Shown: positions 48,359 through 56,671 of the stretch, one piece after another
How the letters are laid out: each line of letters begins with the position of its first letter
Position numbering within the stretch: the stretch's first letter is position 1
Assembly: GCF_003586305.1 (NCBI RefSeq)
Contig: NZ_QXJI01000001.1
Span: 248,001-312,000, forward strand
Reading direction: 5' to 3'
DNA from: Cognatilysobacter tabacisoli
Lineage (GTDB): Bacteria; Pseudomonadota; Gammaproteobacteria; Xanthomonadales; Xanthomonadaceae
Length of the DNA: 64,000 nt
Notes under the pieces: generated by a model
The model's database searches: none
What the model was told of the DNA's origin: nothing
The model's input: only the letters and a program-made list of their open reading frames with translations
Program-made: the position numbers and the translations under genes

Positions 48359-49077
48359 TCGACGGTGTCGCGTGCTGCCTCGCGGAAGCGGGCGAGCAGC
48401 GCGTCCGAGCGCGGTCCGGTGCCCAGCGCCTGCGCGGCCGCGGCCAGACGCGCCGCGCCAACGAAGCCGCAGCTGGCGCGCAGTTTATGCAGCTCGGCGC
48501 TGATCGACTCGGCATCGCCGGTCGCTGCGGCGCGCTCGATGCGGTCGACGACGCCCGGCAGTTCACCTAGGAACAGCCCGCGCAGCGTCGCCACATGCGC
48601 GGCGTTGCCGGCCAGCGCGCGTGCGGCCGCGGCGTCGTCCCAGACCGGTAGCTTGGGCCCGAGCGCCGCCAGGTCGGTCGATACCGGGCTGCCTGGGGGC
48701 CGCCCCAGTGCCCGCCGGATCGCCGCCTGCACCGCGGCGGCGGGCAGCGGTTTGACCAGCACTTCGCTGAAGCCCCCACCGATCAGCCCGTCGGCGGCGG
48801 CGCGGGTCGTGTCGGCGGTGTGCGCGACGGCGGCGGCGTGCGCATCGTCCGCACGCAGGCGCGCGAGCAGCTCGACGCCGCGGCCGTCCGGCAGGTTCGC
48901 GTCGACCAGCCACAGTGCGTAGCGGTGCCGCGCGCCCAGCGTCACCGCGGCGTGAATGCTGTCGGCGCTGTCGACGCGTGCCGGCGTCGCCTCCGCCGCC
49001 GCGGCGAGGAAGGCGCGGCTCACGGCGTCGTCCTCGACCAGCAGGATGCGCGGCAGATCGCCCGTCGGAAGGTTCAT
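48334..49077 (-). CDS. Stand-alone receiver-Hpt phosphorelay protein
   Basis: A 247-residue cytoplasmic protein. The receiver domain (about residues 10-125) has the acidic pair in LVEDD, phospho-acceptor Asp59 in WLVDA, the switch Thr near VAHTAD and Lys109 in LVKPL. The histidine phosphotransfer domain (about 140-240) has His197 in [15 protein letters not shown]. There is no kinase or output domain, so it must pass phosphate between partners encoded elsewhere. ATG at 49077; the next gene is divergent with starts only 34 bp apart. Confidence 0.9.
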   Translation of the reverse strand: MNLPTGDLPRILLVEDDAVSRAFLAAAAEATPARVDSADSIHAAVTLGARHRYALWLVDANLPDGRGVELLARLRADDAHAAAVAHTADTTRAAADGLIGGGFSEVLVKPLPAAAVQAAIRRALGRPPGSPVSTDLAALGPKLPVWDDAAAARALAGNAAHVATLRGLFLGELPGVVDRIERAAATGDAESISAELHKLRASCGFVGAARLAAAAQALGTGPRSDALLARFREAARDTVDQAPSPSG

Positions 49078-49098
49078 GGCGTGCTCGCGCTCCGTCGC

Positions 49099-49104
49099 TA
49101 TGCT
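49099..49104 (+). promoter_or_regulatory. -10 hexamer placed for a leaderless ydbH transcript
   Basis: TATGCT ends 7 nt before the ATG at 49112, as seen for kdkA. This favours 49112 among four nearby in-frame ATGs. Confidence 0.4.
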
Positions 49105-49111
49105 GATGTCC

Positions 49112-51172
49112 ATGTCGCGCCCGATGGTAATCCCGCTGCCGAGCCTGCGCGCGTGTGCGCTGGGGCTCGTGCTGCTGGGCATGTCGATCGCCGGCGGCGA
49201 GGCGCAGGCGCGCTCGGCGACGGCGCGCATCGCGCGCGTGGTCACGCCGGCGGCGACGCTCGAGGGCGTGCGGGTGCGCCTCGATTGGCCGGCGAGCGCG
49301 GCGTCTGGCGAGCTCCGCCTGCAGGCCGCGCGCCTGGATGCGCCGGATCTGGGCTACCGCTTCCGCGACGTCGACTGGCGCTGCCCACTGCAGCGCGACG
49401 GGCGCGGCGGCTGGCGCTGCGACGGCACCGTGCGCAGCGGCCGCGGCGCGCCGTTCCGGCTGGCGATCGACATCGACGATGCGGGCACCGACGCGCGACT
49501 GGTGCGCGGCGACTCATCGATCGCGGTCCGCCGCGACGCGCGCACCCCGGACGTCACCCGCATCGACCTCGCCCGCGTGCCGCTGGCGTGGACCCAGGCG
49601 CTGCTCGCGCCGGCGTGGCCCGACGCGCGGCTGACCGGCGGCGACGGCGATGCCGAGTTCCGCCTGGCCACCCCGTCCGGCGGACCGGTGCGCCTGAGCG
49701 GTCCGCTGCGGCTGCGCGGGCTGTCGCTGGACACGCCCGACGGCACGATCGCCGCGCAGGGGCTCGGCGCGCGGCTCAAGGTCGACGTCACGTTTGGGCC
49801 GCGGACAGTCGTCGACCTGCAGGGCCAGCTGATCGGCGGCGAGGCGCTGTTCGGCACGACGTACCTCGCGCTGGAGCAGCGGCCGGTCGACGTGTCGCTG
49901 CGCGCCGAGGCGCTCGCCGGCGGCGGCTGGGCGATCCCGCGCTTCGCGTGGAGCGACGGCGGGCTGCTGCGCGCGACCGGCAGTGCGCGCATCGGCGATG
50001 GCGGCGGGCTCGACGCGCTCACGATGCAGGCGCGCAGCGACGACCTGTCGACGCTGCGCGACGGCTACCTGAGCGGCTGGCTCGGCAGCGCCGGGCTGTC
50101 CGCGCTGCAGCTGCGCGGGTCCGCCGACGCGAACCTGACCGTGGCCGGCAGCGCACTGCAGACGGCGGAGCTGGCGCTGCACGACGCCGACGTCGACGAC
50201 CCGGACGGGCGCTTCGTGTTCGACGGTCTCGACGGCGAGGTTCGCTTCTCGGGCGGCGCGCCGGTCGACAGCGCGCTGCGCTGGCGCAGCGGCGCGCTGT
50301 ACGGACTGGCGTTCGAGGGTTCGCGGCTCGCGTTCAGCAGTGCCGATGGACTGCTGCGGCTGCGCGAGCCGGCCCGCGTGCCGATCCTCGGCGGCACCGC
50401 GACGTTCGATCACCTGAGCCTGCGTCCGCGCGCGGGCGAGCGCGGGATGGAGCTCGAGTTCGGCCTCAGCCTCGACGAACTCGACGTCGGCCAGCTGGCG
50501 AAGACGCTCGACTGGCCTGCGTTCACCGGCGAGCTGACCGGGGTGATCCCGAGCGCGCGCTACGCCAACGACCAGTTGCAGTTCGACGGCGGCCTGTCGA
50601 TGGGGGTGTTCGGCGGGCAGGTGCAGGTGTCGGCGCTGGCGATGGAGCGGCCGTTCGGGGTCGCGCCGACGCTGTCGGCGGACGTCGCGTTCAACGACCT
50701 GGACCTCGAGGCGCTGACCGGCGTGTTCGGCTTCGGCGCCATCACCGGGCGCCTCGACGGTACGCTCGCCGGCGTCCGTCTGGTCGACTGGACGCCGGTC
50801 GCCTTCAACGCGGAACTCCATTCCGACCGCGACGCCGCGCGCCGCGCGCGCGTGCGCCAGCGCATCAGCCAGCGCGCCGTGCAGAACATCTCCAGCGTCG
50901 GTGACGCCTCGTTCGTGACCAGCCTGCAGGGCCAGCTGATCGGGCTGTTCGACGACTTCGGCTACCGCCGCATCGGCATTTCCTGCGCGCTGGCCGACGA
51001 GGTCTGCACGATGGATGGACTGGGTTCAGCGGGCGAGGGCTTTATTATCGTCGAGGGGTCGGGCCTGCCACGCCTGACCGTGGTCGGCTTCAACCGCCGC
51101 GTCGACTGGCCGACGCTGCTCGAGCGCCTCGCCGCGGTCGGCAGCGGCGACGTCAAGCCGGTGGTCGAGTGA
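49112..51172 (+). CDS. ydbH: YdbH-family AsmA-like envelope protein
   Basis: A 686-residue protein with an N-terminal signal-anchor helix and a long repetitive beta-rich periplasmic region. The C-terminal YdbH domain is recognisable from RISQRAVQNISS, GYRRIGISCAL and LPRLTVVGFNRRVDWPTLLERL. In E. coli YdbH is an AsmA-like protein that spans the periplasm for lipid transport to the outer membrane, with YnbE and YdbL. In-frame ATGs at 49100, 49106 and 49124 are alternatives. The next gene follows at once. Confidence 0.87.
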   Translation: MSRPMVIPLPSLRACALGLVLLGMSIAGGEAQARSATARIARVVTPAATLEGVRVRLDWPASAASGELRLQAARLDAPDLGYRFRDVDWRCPLQRDGRGGWRCDGTVRSGRGAPFRLAIDIDDAGTDARLVRGDSSIAVRRDARTPDVTRIDLARVPLAWTQALLAPAWPDARLTGGDGDAEFRLATPSGGPVRLSGPLRLRGLSLDTPDGTIAAQGLGARLKVDVTFGPRTVVDLQGQLIGGEALFGTTYLALEQRPVDVSLRAEALAGGGWAIPRFAWSDGGLLRATGSARIGDGGGLDALTMQARSDDLSTLRDGYLSGWLGSAGLSALQLRGSADANLTVAGSALQTAELALHDADVDDPDGRFVFDGLDGEVRFSGGAPVDSALRWRSGALYGLAFEGSRLAFSSADGLLRLREPARVPILGGTATFDHLSLRPRAGERGMELEFGLSLDELDVGQLAKTLDWPAFTGELTGVIPSARYANDQLQFDGGLSMGVFGGQVQVSALAMERPFGVAPTLSADVAFNDLDLEALTGVFGFGAITGRLDGTLAGVRLVDWTPVAFNAELHSDRDAARRARVRQRISQRAVQNISSVGDASFVTSLQGQLIGLFDDFGYRRIGISCALADEVCTMDGLGSAGEGFIIVEGSGLPRLTVVGFNRRVDWPTLLERLAAVGSGDVKPVVE

Positions 51173-51201
51173 CCGCCGGCCGTCATTCACAGGAGAAGGT
51201 C

Positions 51202-51813
51202 ATGCGTCGTTGGATGGGGATTCCCGCAACCGCCGTGCTGCTGACGGCGTGCGTCACGATCAACGTGTACTTCCCGGCCGCGGAGGCCAAGGAAGCGGCG
51301 AAGGAATTCGTCGAGAAGGTCATCGGTGACGAAGTGTCCCCGCCGGCACCCGCGCCGCCGACGCCGGGCGGGAGTGCGTCGCTGCCGTCGCCGGTCGACG
51401 CGCTCGCGCGCATCGACTTCCTGTCGCTGGTCGGCATCGGCGCCGCCCACGCGCAGGGCCAGCCCGACATCACGATCAAGACCCCGGCGATCCAGGCGAT
51501 CCAGGCCCGCATGGCCGCGCGCTTCGACGCCCAGCTGCGGACGGGCTTCGATGCCGGCGCGCTCGGCTTCGCCAGCGACGGCACGATCGTGGTTCGCGAC
51601 GCCGGCAAGCTCGAGCTCAAGGACCGGGTCGCGGTGAACCAGGCCGTGGCCGACGACAACCGCGACCGCAAGGCGGTGTACCGCGAGGTCGCGGTCGCCA
51701 ACGGACACCCGGAGTGGGAGGCGCAGATCCGCGACGTCTTTGCCAAGCAGTGGATCGCCAGCGCCCGCGACGGCTGGTGGTACCAGAGCGGCGGCGCCTG
51801 GAAGCAGAAATAA
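51202..51813 (+). CDS. YdbL/DUF1318-domain lipoprotein, possible YnbE-YdbL fusion
   Basis: A 203-residue lipoprotein with lipobox LLTAC (Cys at about residue 18). A strand CVTINVYF then resembles the TIN-containing strand of the E. coli lipoprotein YnbE. A Pro-rich linker follows, and the C-terminal 90 residues match YdbL (AVADDNRDRKAVYREVA and the terminal KQ). In E. coli ynbE and ydbL are separate genes after ydbH; here a single gene occupies both places. AGGAGAAGG precedes the ATG at 51202. A terminator follows. Confidence 0.82.
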   Translation: MRRWMGIPATAVLLTACVTINVYFPAAEAKEAAKEFVEKVIGDEVSPPAPAPPTPGGSASLPSPVDALARIDFLSLVGIGAAHAQGQPDITIKTPAIQAIQARMAARFDAQLRTGFDAGALGFASDGTIVVRDAGKLELKDRVAVNQAVADDNRDRKAVYREVAVANGHPEWEAQIRDVFAKQWIASARDGWWYQSGGAWKQK

Positions 51814-51834
51814 GGCGCGCTGCAGTCGATCCCG

Positions 51835-51864
51835 GACGGCCCGCTTCGGCGGGCCGTCTGCGTT
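51835..51864 (+). terminator. Intrinsic terminator after the ydbH operon
   Basis: A 10-bp perfect stem GACGGCCCGC/GCGGGCCGTC has a stable TTCG loop, followed by TGCGTTT. Confidence 0.82.
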
Positions 51865-51958
51865 TGGCAGGGTGCAGGCGCGCCGGATCGCGTCGCGCCG
51901 GTCGCGCCGGCGGCATCTGCGACAATACGCGGCCATTCGCTGTCCCCCGCCGAGCTCC

Positions 51959-53311
51959 GTGGCCCGCATCGACCAGACCCCGTTCGAAGTAGACATCACC
52001 GACCTGACCCACGACGGCCGCGGCGTCGCCCGCCGGCCGGATCCGAAGTCCCCGGGCGAGGCCGGCAAGGCGGTGTTCGTCGCCGGCGCGCTGCCCGGCG
52101 AACGGGTGGTCGCGGTGCAGACCGGGCGCCACCGCAGCTTCGACGAGGCGCGCACCGTCGACGTGCTGCGTGCCGCGCCCGAGCGCGTCGCGCCGCGCTG
52201 CCCGCACTTCGGCACGTGCAGCGGCTGCGCGCTGCAGCACTACGACGAGTCGAAGCAGATCAACGCCAAGCAGCGCGTGCTGATGGAGAACCTCGAGCGC
52301 ATCGGCCACGTGACGCCTGGCCGGGTGTTGCCGCCGCTTACCGACGCCGCCTGGGGCTACCGCCGCAAGGGCCGGTTCTCGGTGCGGCGCGTGGAGAAGA
52401 AGGACAAGACCCTGGTCGGCTTCCGCGAGGTCGACCCGCGCTTCGTCGCCGACATCGGCGAGTGCCACACCGTCATCCCGGAGATCGGTTCGCGCATCGC
52501 CGCGCTGTCGGCGCTGGTCGACGCGATGGACGGCCGCCGCGACATTCCGCAGATCGAGTTCATCGCCGGCGACGCCACGCCGGAGTTCGATGGGGTCGCG
52601 CTGACGTTCCGCCACCTGATGCCGCTGTCCGAGCGCGACCTCGCCGCGCTGGTCGCGTTCGGCCAGCACCACCGGATGGCGATCTTCCTGCAGCCCGGTG
52701 GCGTCGACAGCGTCCACCCGCTGTGGCCGGCCGATCCGCAGCTGGCGTTTTCGCTGCCGCAGTGGAACCTGTCGTTCGCGTTCCGGCCGCTCGACTTCAT
52801 CCAGGTCAACGCCGGCCTCAACGGCAAGATGATCCGCTCGGCGCTCGACCTGCTCGACGCGCAGCCGGGCGACCGCGTGCTCGACCTGTTCTGCGGCCTC
52901 GGCAACTTCACCCTGCCGCTGGCGCGTGAAGTGCGCGAGGTCGTCGGTGTCGAGGGCGAGGCCGGCCTCGTCCGTCGCGCACGCGAGAACGCCGAGCGCA
53001 ACGGCATCGCCAACGCGCAGTTCCACGCGGCCGACCTCGGCAAGGACCTCAGCGACCAGCCGTGGATGCGCGAGGGATTCGACCGGCTGCTGCTCGATCC
53101 GCCGCGCTCGGGCGCCGATTTCGTGCTGACCCAGCTGCCGCTGAAGCAGTTCAAGCGCATCGTCTACGTCAGCTGCCACCCCGCGTCGCTGGCGCGCGAT
53201 GCCGGCTACCTCGTCAACGAGAAGGGCTGGAGGCTGGCGGCCGCCGGCGTCATGGACATGTTCCCGCACACCGCGCACGTCGAGTCGATCGCCGTGTTCG
53301 AGCCGGCCTGA
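51959..53311 (+). CDS. rlmD: 23S rRNA (uracil-1939-C5)-methyltransferase
   Basis: Makes m5U1939 in 23S rRNA. The 450-residue protein has a TRAM domain, an iron-sulfur cluster with Cys81, Cys87, Cys90 and Cys169, the SAM site LDLFCGLGNFTLPLA, and catalytic Cys in YVSCHPASLARD. The GTG at 51959 gives the family start (VARIDQTPFEVDI). A GACAAT -10-like box lies about 35 nt upstream. Confidence 0.95.
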   Translation: MARIDQTPFEVDITDLTHDGRGVARRPDPKSPGEAGKAVFVAGALPGERVVAVQTGRHRSFDEARTVDVLRAAPERVAPRCPHFGTCSGCALQHYDESKQINAKQRVLMENLERIGHVTPGRVLPPLTDAAWGYRRKGRFSVRRVEKKDKTLVGFREVDPRFVADIGECHTVIPEIGSRIAALSALVDAMDGRRDIPQIEFIAGDATPEFDGVALTFRHLMPLSERDLAALVAFGQHHRMAIFLQPGGVDSVHPLWPADPQLAFSLPQWNLSFAFRPLDFIQVNAGLNGKMIRSALDLLDAQPGDRVLDLFCGLGNFTLPLAREVREVVGVEGEAGLVRRARENAERNGIANAQFHAADLGKDLSDQPWMREGFDRLLLDPPRSGADFVLTQLPLKQFKRIVYVSCHPASLARDAGYLVNEKGWRLAAAGVMDMFPHTAHVESIAVFEPA

Positions 53312-53320
53312 GGACACGCG

Positions 53321-53851
53321 ATGGGCATCGAGATCGAACGCAAGTTCCTGGTCAACGGCGACGGCTGGCGCGCGGCCGCGCACAAGGTCGTGCCGATGGC
53401 GCAGGGCTACCTCAACGACCTCGCGGCGATGGACGCGGCGGCCGACGGCCGCCCCGCGATGAAGGCGTCGGTGCGCGTGCGCATCCAGGACGACCAAGCC
53501 TACCTCAACCTCAAGTCGCGCGAGCTGGGCCACACCCGGCAGGAGTTCGACTACCCGATCCCCGTCGATGACGCGCGCGGGCTGCTGGCGCTGTGCATCG
53601 GTGGGCTGGTCGACAAGCGTCGGCACTACGTCGAGTTCGAAGGGCGGCTGTGGGAGGTCGATGAGTTCCTCGGCGACAACGCCGGGCTGGTCGTGGCCGA
53701 GATCGAACTCGAGTCCGCCGACGCGGTGTTCGCGATGCCCGACTGGGCCGGTCGTGAAGTGACCGACAGCCCCCGCTACTACAATCTGGCCCTGGCCTCG
53801 CGGCCGTACTCGCAGTGGAGCGGGGCGGAGCAGTCGGGCGCCGCACCGTGA
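53321..53851 (+). CDS. CYTH domain protein (triphosphate-tunnel type)
   Basis: A 176-residue member of the CYTH/TTM family that hydrolyses triphosphate substrates. The ExExK signature is at the N-terminus (GIEIERKFLV), and alternating charged strands (VRVRIQD, AYLNLKS, WEVDEF, VAEIELES) line the tunnel. The 9-bp spacing after rlmD suggests one operon running to the phosphorylase gene. The substrate (tripolyphosphate or other) is not known. Confidence 0.9.
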   Translation: MGIEIERKFLVNGDGWRAAAHKVVPMAQGYLNDLAAMDAAADGRPAMKASVRVRIQDDQAYLNLKSRELGHTRQEFDYPIPVDDARGLLALCIGGLVDKRRHYVEFEGRLWEVDEFLGDNAGLVVAEIELESADAVFAMPDWAGREVTDSPRYYNLALASRPYSQWSGAEQSGAAP

Positions 53852-53864
53852 TGGAGAATCCGCA

Positions 53865-54863
53865 ATGCTCGTAATCGGCGTCGCCGGCACCGAACTGACC
53901 GCGCAGGAGCGCGACTGGCTGCAGCACGACGCGTGCGCCGGCGTGATCCTGTTCAAGCGCAATTACGCATCGCGCGCCCAGGTGGCCGAGCTGTCGCAGG
54001 CGATCCGCGAGGCCGCACCGCGCCCGCAGCTGGTCTGCGTCGACCAGGAAGGCGGCCGGGTGCAGCGCTTCCGCGACGACGGCTACAGCGCGCTGCCGCC
54101 GCTGGACGGCTTCGGACGGCGGTATGCCCGCGATCCGCAGGCCGCCTTGGCGCTGGCCGAGGAGCACGCGTGGCTGATGGCCAGCGAGGTGCGCGCCAGC
54201 GGCGTCGACCTGAGCTTCGCGCCGGTCGTCGACGTCGGCCACGGCAACTTGGCGATCGGCGACCGCTCGTTCTCCGAGTCGCCGCAGGTCGTCGCCGAGT
54301 TCACCCGTGCCTACGTGCGCGGCATGCACGCCGCCGGCATGGCCGCGACGCTGAAGCACTTTCCCGGCCACGGCTCGGTGCGCGAGGACACGCACTTCGA
54401 CCACGCGTCCGACCCGCGTTCGCTCGACGAACTGCGCGCGCACGACCTGGTCCCGTTCGTCGCCGGCATCGAGGCCAAGGCCGACGCGGTGATGATGGCG
54501 CACGTCGCGTACCCGGCCGTCGCGCCGGAGCCGGCCGGCTACTCGCCGCGCTGGATCAAGGAGATCCTGCGCGAGGACATGGGCTTCCGCGGCGTGGTGT
54601 TCAGCGACGACATCGGCATGGCCGCGGCGTTCTCGGTCGGCGGCATCAAGGCGCGCGTCGACGCGCACCTGGACGCCGGCTGCGACGTGGTGCTGGTCTG
54701 CCACCCGGAGCTGGCGGAGGAATCGCTGAAGGCGGTCGAAGGCCGCACGCTCGACACGATGGCGGTCGCCAACCTGCTCGCGCGCGGGCCGATGACCTGG
54801 GACGGCCTGCTCGCCGACGCACGCTACAGCGCCGCGCGCGGCCGCCTCGAGGGGCTGGCATGA
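53865..54863 (+). CDS. nagZ: Beta-N-acetylhexosaminidase NagZ
   Basis: Cytoplasmic GH3 enzyme that removes GlcNAc from anhydro-muropeptides in peptidoglycan recycling. The 332-residue protein has DQEGGRVQRF, the loop KHFPGHGSVREDTH and the nucleophile Asp in FSDDIGM. GGAGA precedes the ATG. In pseudomonads nagZ also lies with the two purine-salvage genes that follow. Confidence 0.96.
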   Translation: MLVIGVAGTELTAQERDWLQHDACAGVILFKRNYASRAQVAELSQAIREAAPRPQLVCVDQEGGRVQRFRDDGYSALPPLDGFGRRYARDPQAALALAEEHAWLMASEVRASGVDLSFAPVVDVGHGNLAIGDRSFSESPQVVAEFTRAYVRGMHAAGMAATLKHFPGHGSVREDTHFDHASDPRSLDELRAHDLVPFVAGIEAKADAVMMAHVAYPAVAPEPAGYSPRWIKEILREDMGFRGVVFSDDIGMAAAFSVGGIKARVDAHLDAGCDVVLVCHPELAEESLKAVEGRTLDTMAVANLLARGPMTWDGLLADARYSAARGRLEGLA

Positions 54864-55414
54864 CCGCGCCGCGGCTGGCCGATGCGCTGGCCAATGCCGA
54901 GGTCGTGTTCGACCGCGCGGCGCTCGAGCAGGCGATCACGCGGATGGCCGCCGACGTCGCCCGCGATTTCGCCGGCAGCGTGCCGGTGTACCTGACCGTC
55001 ATGCACGGCGGCCTGCCGTTCGCTGCGCAGCTGGCGATGGCGGTCGGCGCGCACGGCGTCGACCTCGAGTTCGACTACCTGCATGCGACCCGCTACCGCG
55101 GCGCCACGTCGGGCGGAGAGCTGGTGTGGAAGCACCGGCCGGCGACGCCGCTGCGCGGCCGGCGCGTGCTGCTGGCCGACGACATCCTCGACGAGGGCCA
55201 CACCCTGCTGGCGGTGCGCGACTGGTGCCTGGCCGAAGGCGCGAGCGAGGTCCGCATCGCCGCGCTCGCGGTCAAGCAGCACGACCGCTGCGTCGCGGGC
55301 ATCTGCGCCGACTACGTGGGCGTCGAGGTGCCGGACCGCTACGTGTTCGGCTACGGCATGGATTTCCACGAGCAGGGCCGCAACCTGCCGGCGATCTACG
55401 CGCTGAAGGACTGA
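54860..55414 (+). CDS. Hypoxanthine-guanine phosphoribosyltransferase
   Basis: Purine salvage enzyme of 184 residues. The PRPP loop VLLADDILDEGHTL and the type I PRTase core are intact. It is coupled to nagZ by an ATGA overlap and followed 2 bp later by the phosphorylase gene. Together they can return hypoxanthine released from methylthioinosine to IMP. Confidence 0.92.
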   Translation: MTAPRLADALANAEVVFDRAALEQAITRMAADVARDFAGSVPVYLTVMHGGLPFAAQLAMAVGAHGVDLEFDYLHATRYRGATSGGELVWKHRPATPLRGRRVLLADDILDEGHTLLAVRDWCLAEGASEVRIAALAVKQHDRCVAGICADYVGVEVPDRYVFGYGMDFHEQGRNLPAIYALKD

Positions 55415-55416
55415 GC

Positions 55417-56214
55417 ATGAGCACCCCGACCCATCCGCCGCTGGCGCTGGCCGTGATCGGCGGCACCGGCCTGTACCGGCTGGCCGAGCTGCAGGACGTC
55501 GAATCCCACCAGCCGGTCACGCGCTACGGCGCGCCGTCCGGGCCGATCCGGATCGGCACGCTCGACGGCCACCGCGTCGCCTTCCTCGCGCGCCATGGCG
55601 AAGGCCATTCGGTCCCGCCGCACCAGATCAACTACCGCGCCAACCTCGCCGCGCTGCAGGCGCTCGGCGCGTCGCACGTGCTCGCGCTGAACACCGTCGG
55701 CGGCATCACCGAGCGCTTCGGCCCGCGCGTGCTCGGCTGCCCCGACCAGCTGATCGACTACACCTGGGGCCGCGTCTCGACGATCTGCGAAGTCGAGGCC
55801 GACGGTCGACTCGGTGGCGAGGTGCTGCACGTCGACTTCGGCGACCCGTACACGCCGTCGCTGCGCGCGCGCGTGCTCGAGGCCGCCGCGGACGCCGGCG
55901 TCGCGCTGGTCGACGGCGGCTGCTATGGCGCCACGCAGGGCCCGCGTCTGGAGACGCGCGCCGAGATCGCGCGCATGCGGCGCGATGGCTGCGACCTGGT
56001 CGGCATGACCGGGATGCCCGAGGCCGGGCTCGCGCGCGAGTTGGGCCTGCACTACGCGTGCCTTGCGATTGTTGCGAACTGGGCGGCGGGCGCCGGGCCC
56101 GATCCCGACGAAGTGATCACGCTGCAGGACGTGCTCGACAACGTCGCGGCTGCGTCGTCCGGCGTGCCCGCCGTGCTGCGGTCGATGCTCGCGCGCGGAC
56201 CGTTGCAGCCGTAA
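55417..56214 (+). CDS. S-methyl-5'-thioinosine phosphorylase (MTAP/PNP family)
   Basis: A 265-residue trimeric-type purine nucleoside phosphorylase. Motifs: [49 protein letters not shown] and [13 protein letters not shown]. Position beside nagZ and the hypoxanthine phosphoribosyltransferase is that of the P. aeruginosa MTI phosphorylase, so methylthioinosine is more likely than methylthioadenosine as substrate; this is inference. Confidence 0.88.
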   Translation: MSTPTHPPLALAVIGGTGLYRLAELQDVESHQPVTRYGAPSGPIRIGTLDGHRVAFLARHGEGHSVPPHQINYRANLAALQALGASHVLALNTVGGITERFGPRVLGCPDQLIDYTWGRVSTICEVEADGRLGGEVLHVDFGDPYTPSLRARVLEAAADAGVALVDGGCYGATQGPRLETRAEIARMRRDGCDLVGMTGMPEAGLARELGLHYACLAIVANWAAGAGPDPDEVITLQDVLDNVAAASSGVPAVLRSMLARGPLQP

Positions 56215-56332
56215 CCGTTTTCGCACGACGCGGAGTGTTGCGCTCCGTTCAGGTGCAGGCATACTCGCCTCGCGCCCGACCCATGCCGGCGAGGGCGCGC
56301 ATCATCGCACCCAGCATGAGGTCATCCAGGAT

Positions 56333-56539
56333 ATGCAGTACGGCACCGTGAAATGGTTCAACGACGCCAAGGGCTTCGGCTTCATCTCGCCGGAAGACGG
56401 CGGCGCGGATGTATTCGTGCACTTCTCCGCGATCAACTCCAAGGGCTTCCGCAGTCTGCAGGAAGGCCAGCGCGTCAGCTTCGAACTGACCCAGGGGCCG
56501 AAGGGTGCCCAGGCGTCGGGCGTGGTGCCGGTGGCCTGA
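56333..56539 (+). CDS. Cold-shock domain protein (CspA family)
   Basis: A 68-residue OB-fold RNA chaperone with RNP1 (KGFGFI) and RNP2 (VFVHF) intact. The 118-bp upstream region is a possible regulated 5' leader. Followed by a strong terminator. The family has several paralogues, so no specific letter is assigned. Confidence 0.96.
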   Translation: MQYGTVKWFNDAKGFGFISPEDGGADVFVHFSAINSKGFRSLQEGQRVSFELTQGPKGAQASGVVPVA

Positions 56540-56570
56540 GGCCGCGCGGCGACGCACACGCAGCCTCTTG

Positions 56571-56597
56571 AAAGCCCCGCCCAGGCGGGGCTTTTTT
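56571..56597 (+). terminator. Intrinsic terminator after the cold-shock gene
   Basis: A 9-bp perfect stem AAGCCCCGC/GCGGGGCTT closes on CCAG and runs into TTTTTT. Confidence 0.92.
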
Positions 56598-56671
56598 CAT
56601 GCGCGCGCCGGCCGTCGCCGCGCGCGGCGCTGCGCTAGAGTCCGGCCACACCCGACCGGAGTCGCGCCGCG

